DNA from: CAYUZU01 sp964448675
GTDB taxonomy: Bacteria; Planctomycetota; Phycisphaerae; UBA1845; Fen-1342
Assembly (NCBI GenBank): GCA_964448675.1
Contig: CAYUZU010000022.1
Location: 21,594 to 85,593 of the forward strand
Direction of reading: 5' to 3'
Length of the DNA: 64,000 bases
Each line of letters starts with the position of its first letter. The first letter of the stretch is position 1. This document shows, piece by piece, positions 1 to 7,659 of this stretch. The notes below the pieces were generated by a model. That model worked only from the letters and a program-made list of their open reading frames with translations, had not been told where the DNA came from and made no database searches. A program made the translations under genes and the position numbers.

Positions 1-78
1 ATAGCCGCTGCGGGTGCGCTCGGGCTGATCGGCCGGCGTGACACGCTTTTCGACAGTGGTGGTCGGGGTATCGCTCAT
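1..78 (-). CDS. Small heat-shock protein (Hsp20), N-terminal fragment
   Basis: Start of a gene running leftward off the window. The ATG at 78 is preceded by a GGAG Shine-Dalgarno, and the readable peptide begins MSDTPTTTVEKRVTPADQ and continues to ERTRSGY. This disordered leader followed by T-R-S-G-x-Y resembles the N-terminus of bacterial Hsp20 proteins that pair with a second Hsp20 gene. It lies about 50 bp downstream of the complete Hsp20 gene on the same strand, so the two are probably cotranscribed. The alpha-crystallin domain itself lies outside the window, so the assignment rests on context and leader similarity. Confidence 0.6.
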   Translation of the reverse strand, partial: MSDTPTTTVEKRVTPADQPERTRSGY

Positions 79-130
79 GGTCTTGTCTCCGTTGTTTGCT
101 GGTCCTGCACGTTGCGCGTGTTGCCGCGTG

Positions 131-565
131 TCAGGTGGATTTCACTTCGATCCTGCGGGCGCGGGCCTTCTCGGCCTTGGGGAGGATGATCGTCAGTACG
201 CCGTCCTTGAGGGCCGCTTCGACGTTGTCCGCGTCGACCTCGACGGGCAGCGTGACGAAGCGGGTGAACTCGCCGGTGCCGCGTTCGCGGCGGTGATAAA
301 CGACGTTCGATTCCACGGGCTTGCGCTGGCCGCGGATGGTCAGCTCGTTGCCCTGGATCTGGATGTCGAGGTCTTCCATGGCCAAGCCCGGCACTTCGGC
401 CTCGACAAACATGCGGTTGCCATCCTCCCAGGCGTTGAGCGCCGGGAAGGCCCGCTGCCGGGGCGGGGCGAAGCGCGTGCCGAGGAAGCCGTCGAAAACG
501 CGGTCGAGCTCGCGTCGCAGTTCGCTCACGGGCGGGACGGTGGGAAGCGTTCTTGCCAACATCAT
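131..565 (-). CDS. Small heat-shock protein, Hsp20/alpha-crystallin family
   Basis: ATP-independent holdase chaperone of the cytoplasm that binds unfolding proteins under stress. The 144-aa product has an N-terminal amphipathic segment and an alpha-crystallin domain from about residue 44 to 141, including VEAEVPGL, the loop with the basic/aromatic stretch around 82-103, and the terminal A-x4-GVL motif at 118-124. An AGGAG site 9 bp before the ATG at 565 supports the start. Length matches the family. It is followed by a second Hsp20 gene, a common arrangement. No clear CIRCE element is visible upstream. Confidence 0.93.
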   Translation of the reverse strand: MMLARTLPTVPPVSELRRELDRVFDGFLGTRFAPPRQRAFPALNAWEDGNRMFVEAEVPGLAMEDLDIQIQGNELTIRGQRKPVESNVVYHRRERGTGEFTRFVTLPVEVDADNVEAALKDGVLTIILPKAEKARARRIEVKST

Positions 566-773
566 GGTTGCACTCCTGTTCTTGCAGCGTCCGGTTGGCG
601 GATCCCGATGCCGCCTCTACTCGCTGGGGCGGGGATGCAACCGGCGTGCCAGATGGGTGAAATATCCATAAGCTCATTTGTGACAATACGTTACACCCTT
701 GTTCTTTCGGTGGTTGTCCCGGTCGGGGGACTGTCAAAACGTCACGGGCGGCAGGCAGTGTGAACCGCGCCAA

Positions 774-819
774 TTGACCCGCGCCAAAAAACTTGACCAG
801 TCGATCGAAATACTTGACC
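774..819 (+). repeat. Three TTGACC direct repeats, candidate transposase-binding sites
   Basis: TTGACC occurs at 774-779, 793-798 and 814-819, spaced 19 and 21 bp, the last two extended to ACTTGACCAG. In phage Mu the right end carries clustered MuA sites about two helical turns apart. Position beyond the last element gene and the similar spacing suggest transposase sites of the right end; this is inference. They could instead be sites for a host regulator of hsp20. Confidence 0.35.
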
Positions 820-915
820 AGAATCGAAGCGCAGGGAGCCCCCGCAATTCCCCCGCGATTCTCATTAACGAAGTCGGCCAAAACGGCCGATCCGGGCCTA
901 AATCGTTCAGCCCGA

Positions 916-931
916 CGCCCCGCTCGGGGCG
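916..931 (-). terminator. GC hairpin after the last element gene
   Basis: CGCCCC/GGGGCG arms around a 4-base loop, 33 bp beyond the stop of the 964-1413 gene. A second hairpin with TCGGCC/GGCCGA arms around AAAA (TTTT on the minus strand) lies just beyond, near 877-895. There is no long T-tract, so factor-independent termination is only possible. Confidence 0.35.
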
Positions 932-963
932 CTATCGAAGGCCGGCCGAGCCGGCATCGAACG

Positions 964-1413
964 TCACTCGACGTCCGCCAGGTCGTCGCCGCTGAACAGC
1001 TCCAGGCTCATGGCGGCGTAGACGCCGTGGACGGTCTCGGGGACGGCGATCCCGGCCCGCTGAAACCGTAGCCGGGGGCACTCTGGATTGCGCAGGGTCA
1101 CGAGCGACCACCACAGGCGGCCGCCGCGCGACACCCCGTCGTCAACGACAGCGGTCGGCGCGCGATACCGCGGGACCAGGTCGTCCGGCTCGTCGCTTTC
1201 CCAGAACGCGAGTCCGATCTCGAGCTCGCCGCCGCCGACCCCGTTGACGACAGCCGGCTCCCCCAGGCTCAGCACGACGCGCATCGCGGCCCAGCCCTGC
1301 GTGTCGACGGGGACGCCGGCGTGCAGCCCGGCGGGGTAAAACCCCGCCGGCAGGCATTGGGCGTATCGCGTGACTTGCCCGACGCGCGCGAGATTGCCGC
1401 CCCTGCCCGCCAT
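964..1413 (-). CDS. Unknown element protein, last gene of the Mu-like operon
   Basis: 149-aa soluble protein with no motif I recognise. Its ATG overlaps the stop of the preceding gene (TAATG at 1415-1411), so it is translationally coupled to the tape-measure-like protein. In tailed phages the gene after the tape measure often encodes a distal tail component, but the sequence itself does not show this. Composition (Gly, Val, Trp-rich, beta-favouring) is compatible with a virion protein. Function unassigned. Confidence 0.7.
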   Translation of the reverse strand: MAGRGGNLARVGQVTRYAQCLPAGFYPAGLHAGVPVDTQGWAAMRVVLSLGEPAVVNGVGGGELEIGLAFWESDEPDDLVPRYRAPTAVVDDGVSRGGRLWWSLVTLRNPECPRLRFQRAGIAVPETVHGVYAAMSLELFSGDDLADVE

Positions 1414-2645
1414 TAGCGACTACTCCATCCAGGCATCAGGTCGGGCCCCAGTCCCAGGTCTTCGAGCCCCGGCGCCCCACCGTAGGCGCGGTCTACCGCG
1501 ATCGACGTTCGCGGCATGTTGATTGTGACATTGGCGGCGCCCCCGCCCCCGCCGCCGCGGACGTAGTCGGCCTCGGCGCGGATCGCGTCGACGAGCTCGC
1601 CGAGTGTGGCGTCGCTGTCGGGCAGTCGCTCGGCCATCGCGCGCCGCTGAAATTCCTCGCCGGTCTCCGGCTGGTTGGCCAGACTGTACGTGCGCCCGGC
1701 ATAGATGCCCCCGCGCGGCCCCGCGGCCGGCGCGTACCGCGACGGATGTACCCCCGTCGCCAGCCCCAGCGCCGCCGACGCTTCTTGCTCGGTAAATCGC
1801 CCGCTCCGCACCATCCGGTCTTTTGCGATATCAAGGATTTGCTCTTCGCTGCGCGTCTCGAACTGTGCGGCCCGGCCGCGGGCCTCCTGACCGACGTCCG
1901 CGATCCGCGCCCCCAGCACGGCCTCGGCTTGCCCGCGATCGAACTGCAGCAGCTCGCCGATGAGCTTCTGGTTCGCGGCTTGGTCTTGCGTGAATTGACC
2001 TTGTTTCCCTTGGGCGAGCCAGGCACCGATCGCCTGCCGGGTCTGCGCCGGATCGAGCCCGCCGACCTGTTCGGCGACGGCCCCGAACGTCGCCGCCTCC
2101 TGCGGGATCCCCTGTTTCATCAAGTCGACGACGCGCTGACGGCCCGCCTCCGCCCCGCCCGGGCGGCCGGCCTCATACAGCTTACCGGCGACGTCTTCGC
2201 GCAGGGTGCGCGCCTCCCCGATCGCGTTTTCTCTGGCCTTGCGCAGCCGATCGAATTCTTCTTTGGCCTTCCGTGCTGCCTCGGCGAGTTTTTCCATGAC
2301 TGCGGCGATGCCCGCGACGGCGGCCCCGGCCCCGACCATCCCGAGCAGGGCCGTGCTGACCCCGCCGATGCCCTTCGCCAGGTCGACCGCGATGTTGGCC
2401 AGGCCGGCCATCTCCGGCGACAGCCGGCCCAGGATGCCGGTCAGGGCGGTCTTCGCGCTGTCGTTGTATTGGTCTTGGGCGCGCGTGGCGCCCTTGGTCG
2501 CATCGCGCAGCCGCCCCTTGGTCTTGGCCTGCTGCTGCTCCGCCCCGCCGAGCTGCTGCACCGCACCGTGCACGCCGCGCAGTTGCTGCCGTGCCTTGTC
2601 GGCGCCGGCGATCTCGACCGGAATACTGATTTTGCGTGCTGCCAT
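1413..2645 (-). CDS. Short tape-measure-like phage tail protein
   Basis: 410 aa. Residues 15-70 are Gln/Ala/Lys-rich helical sequence, 82-116 form a hydrophobic stretch containing GMVGAGAAVAG, and 117-170 are charged coiled-coil. This pattern of coiled coils flanking a membrane-like segment is typical of tape-measure proteins, which set tail length and enter the host membrane. Tape measures usually have 600-2000 residues, so this would be very short, or it may be a remnant or another minor structural protein. AGAGGA lies before the ATG at 2645. A Gly-rich run (GGGGGG) occurs near residue 365. Confidence 0.6.
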   Translation of the reverse strand: MAARKISIPVEIAGADKARQQLRGVHGAVQQLGGAEQQQAKTKGRLRDATKGATRAQDQYNDSAKTALTGILGRLSPEMAGLANIAVDLAKGIGGVSTALLGMVGAGAAVAGIAAVMEKLAEAARKAKEEFDRLRKARENAIGEARTLREDVAGKLYEAGRPGGAEAGRQRVVDLMKQGIPQEAATFGAVAEQVGGLDPAQTRQAIGAWLAQGKQGQFTQDQAANQKLIGELLQFDRGQAEAVLGARIADVGQEARGRAAQFETRSEEQILDIAKDRMVRSGRFTEQEASAALGLATGVHPSRYAPAAGPRGGIYAGRTYSLANQPETGEEFQRRAMAERLPDSDATLGELVDAIRAEADYVRGGGGGGAANVTINMPRTSIAVDRAYGGAPGLEDLGLGPDLMPGWSSR

Positions 2646-2657
2646 GGCTAAGTCCTC

Positions 2658-3185
2658 TTAGTCGCCGCAGGTGATCCGGACCGTGTTCGCGCACTCAAAC
2701 GTGTAAAAAAGGCCCGACACGGCGTTTCCGGCGCGGCACTTCAGCTCCACGATGACGCGCGTTGCGCACTCGCCGGCGAGCGTGTCTTCGGTCGGCCGCC
2801 CGCCGCCGATCGGCTGTAGCACGATCTCGGCGAACTCGCTCACTGTCAGATGTCCTGGGCCCTGCCAGCCCTTGCCGGGGACGTTGCCGCACTCGGTCAG
2901 GTTGATCGCATAGTGCACGTCGGGTGTACCCCCGAAGTGGTTCGGCTTGGGCACGAGTTCGCCGTTGCGGTAGAAGAGGTACCGCCAGCCGTAGCGCCAC
3001 CGGTTCGGGTTCCCGGGCATCGCGACCCAGTCGCGCAACTCGCCGTAGACGACGAACGGCCGGCCGTCTGAACCGTGGCACAGGCAGCGCCACGTCTCGT
3101 CGATGGGGAATTGTTTGTGGTATTGCGCAACGACGCGCTCCTCCTGGCGCGCGATGTTGTGCATCCAGGTGGGGTCCCGTGGCAT
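2658..3185 (-). CDS. Unknown element protein between capsid and tape-measure genes
   Basis: 175 aa from the ATG at 3185, chosen because AAGGTGGA sits 7 bp upstream; a GTG at 3218 would add 11 residues. The middle is rich in Trp, Tyr and Arg (NRWRYGWRYLFYRNGE), and there are five Cys residues, including C-L-C-H early and a pair near the C-terminus. The stop lies 12 bp before the next gene. The location suggests a head-tail or tail component, but no family was recognised. Confidence 0.65.
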   Translation of the reverse strand: MPRDPTWMHNIARQEERVVAQYHKQFPIDETWRCLCHGSDGRPFVVYGELRDWVAMPGNPNRWRYGWRYLFYRNGELVPKPNHFGGTPDVHYAINLTECGNVPGKGWQGPGHLTVSEFAEIVLQPIGGGRPTEDTLAGECATRVIVELKCRAGNAVSGLFYTFECANTVRITCGD

Positions 3186-3266
3186 TTTCGATCCACCTTC
3201 GTGGCGGGTGAGCGGCACCGACCGGGTTGGGTCGGCCGGCGCCGCTCGGAGGAAAGAAGCCGAAAA

Positions 3267-4502
3267 CTACGCCGCGGTTACCAGCCGGACGATGCCGTCG
3301 CTGCCGGTGACGATCATGTCTTGGGGCACGTCACACTTCAGTGCGAGCTGCCCTTCGAGGAACTTGAGGTGCTCGCTCGCCTTCATGAACATCGCACCGC
3401 GATGCCGCATCAGTTGGCACGAGCGCTGCAACGCGCCGAACACCAGCATGCAGGTCGTGGCCGCCGAGTCCGCCAGGTCGGGCGCCACCGGCGTCAGCGC
3501 GACCGGGTAGCCCATCAGGGTGAAGCTGTCGAGCCCGCCGGACGCGAGGTACACGTTCACGATGGGCATGCCCGCACTGTCACGGACCCCGAGGTAGCTA
3601 TAAAAGAGGCTCGGGTGCATGAACCACTTCGGGCCGGCCGCATGCGCCCAGCGCGGTGCAGCGCCCAACACCTCGGCCAAGTAAAACGTGCTCTTGGCGA
3701 TGACCTCGGCGAACGTGTCGTCGCCGGTGTCGGCGTCGACGTCGACCAGGCCGGTGTTCTTGAACAGGCCGGTGTAGCCGGCGTAGGTGCTGGTGCCGTC
3801 GCCCATGAACCAGTTGGTGTCTTCGGCCAGCGCGATCCCGTAGCCGAATTCCTCGGCGATGAAATCGCCCAGCGCGCCGGCCAGCTCGCTGGCCAGCATC
3901 CATTCGTCCACCAGCGTCGCGATCGCCCAGCGCTGCAGCGACCACTGCGCACGCTCGAACGTCGGCGCGCTGGTCGTGATCTCGTCGCTATAGTCCGGGT
4001 AGTAGACGGTGGGGCCGGTCGCACGCTTCGCGGACCAGCCCTTCAGGCTGTTCACCGGCGTCGCGGGGCAGTTCCGTTCGAACACGCCCGCCGCCTCGAC
4101 GTTGCGAATGATCGCGTCCGCCGCCGCCTCGGTGACGAGGTAGCCGCCGCTCGTGCCCGGGCTCGGCTCGACGTCGGCCGTGCGCAGGACGCTCTGAATG
4201 GCGGCCTGGTCGCGCCGGTACACCGCCGCGACGAGCTGCCCGAACGTCCGCGCATCGCTGGCCGAGGCGAACGGCCCCCGGTAGTCGCCGCGGCCGTGCT
4301 GCTCGGCCAGCGCCTGCAGGCGCTGCCGCGCGTTGTGTTTGACGTCGGCCACCTCGTCGCGCAGCTTCGCGACGTCGCTGGCGTGCCCCTCGAAATCCTT
4401 GCGCAGTTGGGCGGTCAGCCCGCCATGCTTCTCGACGGCCTGGACCAGGCCGCGCAGCACCTCGGCGTATTGCCGGTCTTTTCCGCTCTCAAAAACACTC
4501 AT
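3267..4502 (-). CDS. Major capsid protein, HK97 family
   Basis: Forms the icosahedral shell of HK97-fold phages. From the ATG at 4502 (GGAG 8 bp upstream) the protein has 411 residues: an N-terminal charged coiled-coil scaffold (delta) region to about 75, then the capsid fold beginning near GTSGGYLV (117-123) and including the family-typical ALAEDTNWFMGDGTS segment. It follows a prohead protease gene, the usual HK97 order, and the delta region is expected to be cleaved by it. The adjacent protease and delta domain argue for phage origin rather than an encapsulin. No terminase or portal gene is found nearby. Confidence 0.88.
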   Translation of the reverse strand: MSVFESGKDRQYAEVLRGLVQAVEKHGGLTAQLRKDFEGHASDVAKLRDEVADVKHNARQRLQALAEQHGRGDYRGPFASASDARTFGQLVAAVYRRDQAAIQSVLRTADVEPSPGTSGGYLVTEAAADAIIRNVEAAGVFERNCPATPVNSLKGWSAKRATGPTVYYPDYSDEITTSAPTFERAQWSLQRWAIATLVDEWMLASELAGALGDFIAEEFGYGIALAEDTNWFMGDGTSTYAGYTGLFKNTGLVDVDADTGDDTFAEVIAKSTFYLAEVLGAAPRWAHAAGPKWFMHPSLFYSYLGVRDSAGMPIVNVYLASGGLDSFTLMGYPVALTPVAPDLADSAATTCMLVFGALQRSCQLMRHRGAMFMKASEHLKFLEGQLALKCDVPQDMIVTGSDGIVRLVTAA

Positions 4503-4638
4503 CCGTGAGTCTCCATTTCGGCCATCCGTGGCCGGATCTTCTAGTTCATGTCGATCACTGATCGACGGGTCTTCGGTGCGGTGCCGCATCGCCCCGCCGG
4601 CGGCGCCGCGTTTACGGCACCGCCCGCGGGAGGAAGGA

Positions 4639-4986
4639 TCAGCAATCCGCTATGGTGCGGCCGTCGCTGTTTCGGCGGCGTCCACGTGCTCCCCGCCTGG
4701 TGCGTTTTTTGCCGCTGCGTTCGCGCTCAAACCCCGTGGCCGCGGGGTCGGCAGCGTCGGCCCGGGCCGCGCTCGAACCAATGCAATGGACATCGGCGGC
4801 AGCGTGCCCGGCGGCATGGCCGCAACAGTCGGCGAGCGATTTCACGCCGAGCAGGTACTCGGCGTATTCATGGTGCGGGTCGCGCGCGACCGCTTCCAGC
4901 AGCGGCAGCGCATCCCGGCCCAGCCGGGCCAGCGCCTGCTGCAGCCGATCGCGCGCATCCCGCGAAAACTCTCTAATGACACTCAC
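4639..4986 (-). CDS. Small unknown protein between protease and capsid genes
   Basis: 115 aa. GTG start overlaps the protease stop (GTGA at 4986-4983), indicating translational coupling. The first 50 residues are helical (LQQALARLGRDALPLLEAVA) and contain H-H-E and a C-C pair; the last 30 residues are very basic (KKRTRRGARGRRR), which could bind nucleic acid. A scaffold or DNA-binding role in head assembly is imaginable, but nothing in the sequence proves it. Confidence 0.55.
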   Translation of the reverse strand: MSVIREFSRDARDRLQQALARLGRDALPLLEAVARDPHHEYAEYLLGVKSLADCCGHAAGHAAADVHCIGSSAARADAADPAATGFERERSGKKRTRRGARGRRRNSDGRTIADC

Positions 4987-5813
4987 GACGTCACCCCTGT
5001 GAGCCGCGCTTGCAGCTCGTCCAGGTCGCCGCCGTCGGCGTCGTCATCGCCGGCGTCGTCATCGCCGGCCGGCAGCAGCCCGGCCGTCTCGCTGGCCAGG
5101 TCGGCCAGCTCGCCGCTTTCGACGATTTCAAAGCACGCCGCGCGGAAGTCCGCCAGCCACGCCTCGAACATCTCGTCCAGCCCGGCCCGCAGCGCCGCCA
5201 CCTCCGGCGTCGCGCCGGCCTGGCGGATTTCGGCCAGCTCCCGACGGAGCTGCGCGACCTCGCGCTGGAGCTCGCCCAGTTCGGCCTGCTGCCGCGCCGC
5301 CAGCCGCGCGCCGGGATCGTCGCCCACGTCGACCAGGCTGATCTCGGACAGCTCGGCCTGGGCGAAGACGAGCGCCTCGTCGGCCCCCGCTTCGTCCAAC
5401 GCGGCGCGGACGTACTGGTCGAGGTCAACGTCGCCGCGCCGTGCCCATTTCGCACTTCCGGTCCAGCCGATGGACACGCCGGAGAGCGCGCCTTGCTTGA
5501 TCAGCGACCACGCCTGGTCGGCGAGCTCGACACCCTTGGCGAGCGTCGCCTCGAACACCAGGCCCCGCTGGGCATCGCGCGTGACCCGCTCGACCCGGCC
5601 GATGCTGGCGAAGCCCGTGGGTTGCCGGTGCTGCGCGAGCAGTGGCACCTGCACGGCGCCACCCTTGAACTGTTTATCGAACGCGTGCGGGTGGATGAGC
5701 CGCCCACTGCGCATCAGCTTGAACGTGTTGGCCACGCCGCGCACGCGCCGCACGTCGCCGTCCGCGGCGGCGGCTTCGAGCGTGGCCGTGAGATTGTTGC
5801 GGTATGTTTCCAT
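4983..5813 (-). CDS. Prohead serine protease (HK97 gp4-like, U35/S78 type)
   Basis: Processes the capsid precursor during head maturation. 276 aa from the ATG at 5813, preceded by AGAGAGG; a GTG at 5849 is less likely. Residues 20-50 show the family opening (RGVANTF...G..I.P.AF), His62 in LLAQHRQ and Ser114 in GALSGVSIGW are the expected catalytic His and Ser, followed by a long acidic, Asp-rich tail (ca. 255-275) and a coiled-coil region (ca. 170-200). The tail may act as a scaffold. Directly upstream of the 115-aa gene and the capsid gene. Confidence 0.85.
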   Translation of the reverse strand: METYRNNLTATLEAAAADGDVRRVRGVANTFKLMRSGRLIHPHAFDKQFKGGAVQVPLLAQHRQPTGFASIGRVERVTRDAQRGLVFEATLAKGVELADQAWSLIKQGALSGVSIGWTGSAKWARRGDVDLDQYVRAALDEAGADEALVFAQAELSEISLVDVGDDPGARLAARQQAELGELQREVAQLRRELAEIRQAGATPEVAALRAGLDEMFEAWLADFRAACFEIVESGELADLASETAGLLPAGDDDAGDDDADGGDLDELQARLTGVTS

Positions 5814-5845
5814 TCGTCGCCTCTCTTTGCGGGCCCGGCCCGCGC

Positions 5846-6166
5846 TCAATCTTCGCCGAGCATCAGATTCGCGGTCCTGTTAAGCGTGTTGACGAACGCG
5901 ACGAGCCCGTCGCGCGGCAACACCAACGGCCGCCGCCAGATCATCTCCTGAACACCGGGGTCTTCGCCCGGCAGGAGCACCGCGAGTTCGATACAATCGT
6001 GGCCGGCGCCGAACCGGTACCGCACGCGGTCCCGCGCGATGTACTCCTCGGCGTCGCGGTTCATCCATTGGGCGGCCCCCGCGCTCAACCCTTCGAGAAC
6101 GCCCTCGTCGTTCTCGACTTCGTCGCTTCCCACACGCTTGTCTTGCACTTCGATTCCGTCGTTCAT
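5846..6166 (-). CDS. Duplicated small element protein, copy A
   Basis: 106 aa from the ATG at 6166 (AGGGTG upstream). Nearly two thirds identical to the product of 6369-6689: shared blocks include SDEVE.DEGVLEGLS, RFGAGHDCIE, LPG.D.GVQE and IWRRPLVL. Acidic N-terminal half, mixed alpha/beta C-terminal half. No known family recognised. An upstream in-frame start at 6295 would extend the protein through the conserved leader, whose translation is also similar in both copies, so a longer product is not excluded. Lies between the 135-aa gene and the prohead protease. Confidence 0.65.
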   Translation of the reverse strand: MNDGIEVQDKRVGSDEVENDEGVLEGLSAGAAQWMNRDAEEYIARDRVRYRFGAGHDCIELAVLLPGEDPGVQEMIWRRPLVLPRDGLVAFVNTLNRTANLMLGED

Positions 6167-6368
6167 GGTCACACCCTTGGCAGGCGCTGCTGAGGGTGGC
6201 CGCAAGGCGGCACCCAGCCGCCCGTGACCGCACCGACGGCCGCCTGCTCGCGCCGCCGGTCCCTGATGGAGCTCGTTTTTCGGTGTATCTTCCATGACGT
6301 TGTCGCTTGCTCGCCCGCCTTCCCTGGCCGGCGTTCTGAATCAGTTATCGTCGCCGCCCGCGCCCGCG

Positions 6369-6689
6369 CTAATCTGTGCCGAGCGTCACATTGATGGTCT
6401 CGTTGAGGCAGTTGATGAAGGGGACGAGCCCGCTGCCGCACAAGACCAGCGGCCGCCGCCAAATCCTTTCTTGGACGCCCCGGTCGTCGCCCGGCAGGAA
6501 CACCGCGATTTCGATGCAGTCGTGGCCGGCGCCAAACCGGAGCCGCTCGCGGTCCTCGACGACGAGCTCCTCCGCTTCGTGATCCAACCATTGGGCGGCC
6601 CCTTCACTGAGGCCTTCCAGAACGCCCTCGTCGCCCTCGACTTCGTCGCTTGCTACACTCTTGTTTTGCACTTCAATCTCGTTGCTCAT
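6369..6689 (-). CDS. Duplicated small element protein, copy B
   Basis: 106 aa from ATG 6689; a second ATG immediately precedes it at 6692, with AAAGGTGAG upstream. Paralogue of the 5846-6166 product, carrying the same GAGHDCIE and IWRRPLVL blocks, differing mainly in the centre (DHEAEELVVED) and the extreme C-terminus. Both copies keep open frames, which suggests both are in use, perhaps as two subunits of one structure. Function unknown. Confidence 0.65.
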   Translation of the reverse strand: MSNEIEVQNKSVASDEVEGDEGVLEGLSEGAAQWLDHEAEELVVEDRERLRFGAGHDCIEIAVFLPGDDRGVQERIWRRPLVLCGSGLVPFINCLNETINVTLGTD

Positions 6690-6863
6690 CATCTCACCTT
6701 TGGCAGGCGCTGGTGAGGGTGGCCGCAAGGCGGCACCCAGCCGCCCGCGACCGCACCGACGGCCGCCTGCTCGTGCCGCCGGTCCCTGATGGAGCTCGTT
6801 TTTAGGTGCACCTTCCATGACGCTGTTCCTTGATCGCCCGCCTTCCCTGGCCGGCGTTCCGAA

Positions 6864-7271
6864 TCAGTTTTCGTCGCCGTCCGCGCCGACCTTGATGACC
6901 AGGTGAACGATCAGAAGATCATCGTGCGTGCTGAGTTCGTAGCGCCCCGCGACCTGCGCGGGCGTCAATCCCATCGCGCGCAACGCGTGCCCGATCGTGA
7001 TCCGCCGCCGCCCGCTCTCGCGCTTGTTGCGGCGGGCGTACACCGGCCGCACCTGGACGGCCAGGGCGTTCTCGCCCTCGCGTGGCGCGCGGATCGCGAG
7101 TCGTTGGTTGTCGGCGTCCGCCAGCACGACCGCCCGCGTGTCGATGTCGACCAGCGGCAAATCTTCCAGTAGCACCAGCAGCGAGCCGGATTTGTCGATC
7201 GTGCATTGGCCGCTGCGCAGCCCCTCGGGCATGCTCTTGGAGCCAGGCTGGACCGTCTCAAAGCTCATCAT
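6864..7271 (-). CDS. Unknown element protein (135 aa)
   Basis: 135 aa beginning at tandem ATGs (7271, 7268) after GAGGTGCG. The N-terminal 75 residues are beta-rich (CTIDKSGSLLVLLEDLPLVDIDTRAVVLAD), the C-terminal part is basic then helical with a possible helix-turn-helix (ITIGHALRAMGLTPAQVAGRYEL, about 90-113), ending in a short hydrophobic strand. It is the first well-supported gene after MuB. No family recognised; a small DNA-binding or capsid-accessory role would fit the position but is a guess. Confidence 0.6.
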   Translation of the reverse strand: MMSFETVQPGSKSMPEGLRSGQCTIDKSGSLLVLLEDLPLVDIDTRAVVLADADNQRLAIRAPREGENALAVQVRPVYARRNKRESGRRRITIGHALRAMGLTPAQVAGRYELSTHDDLLIVHLVIKVGADGDEN

Positions 7272-7648
7272 CGCACCTCATTCCGGCGGCTCGTCCGCGC
7301 GGTCTGTGGTCGGGCCGCGGCGCGGTGGAGGGTGCGCCGCGCCGCGTCGTGGCATGAGCCGCGCGGGGATCGCGCAGCAGCCAGCAACCCGACCAGGTTC
7401 GAGCCGGGCGGCGGTCGCAGAGCTGAGCTGCCCACAAGCTGGAGACAGCGCGCGCCGCCCGGCTGTTTTGTCAGCTGGGCAGCGCGGCGCAGGATGCCTG
7501 CCGCGGGAGGGTGCGGACTGCCGCGCCGCCCAGTTGTTTCATCTTGCACTTCGCCCGGCGGCCCGGCCACCGCAGTCCCGCCCCGTGTGCCGCGGCGGGC
7601 CCTCCTTGGCCCCAAGCGCTCGTCCCTGATGTTCCTTGCGTCGCGCAT
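7268..7648 (-). CDS. Possible Arg-rich protein after MuB (doubtful)
   Basis: An open frame of 126 codons starts 11 bp after the MuB stop and ends overlapping the next gene by ATGA, which fits the packing of this operon. The product is extremely rich in Arg, Ala, Gly and Pro and has no recognisable domain, so it may just be GC-rich non-coding sequence; no better candidate gene was found in the 388 bp between MuB and the 135-aa gene. Confidence 0.25.
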   Translation of the reverse strand: MRDARNIRDERLGPRRARRGTRGGTAVAGPPGEVQDETTGRRGSPHPPAAGILRRAAQLTKQPGGARCLQLVGSSALRPPPGSNLVGLLAAARSPRGSCHDAARRTLHRAAARPQTARTSRRNEVR

Positions 7649-7659
7649 GGTCTGTGCCC

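Larger units (their letters stand above)
566..963. other. Host/element junction, about 400 bp without a gene
   Basis: No credible ORF. It holds the presumed promoter region of the Hsp20 genes (a TGTCAA at 732-737 reads TTGACA on the minus strand but lacks a good -10), three TTGACC repeats at 774-819, and two hairpins at 877-895 and 916-931. The right-hand terminus of the Mu-like element must lie somewhere here, since its last gene ends at 964; the exact base is not determined. Confidence 0.5.
5846..6863 (-). repeat. Tandem duplication of gene plus leader (~520 bp units)
   Basis: Two direct units, 5846-6368 and 6369-6863, each consisting of a 106-codon gene and a 175-200 bp leader. The leaders are more similar than the coding parts and each contains a hairpin made of GGGT, a bulged G, GCCGC, loop AAG, GCGGC and ACCC (6194-6215 and 6717-6738), 28 bp before the start codon. 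The hairpin could control translation or transcription of each copy. Confidence 0.8.

Noticed and set aside
3267..5813. Encapsulin nanocompartment
   Set aside because: The capsid protein has a long N-terminal delta-type scaffold and a dedicated prohead protease next to it, which points to a phage capsid.
4333..5883. Long plus-strand frame antisense to the phage genes (516 codons)
   Set aside because: Low-complexity Ser/Arg/Ala product, no motif, opposite to well-supported capsid and protease genes; a shadow caused by high GC.
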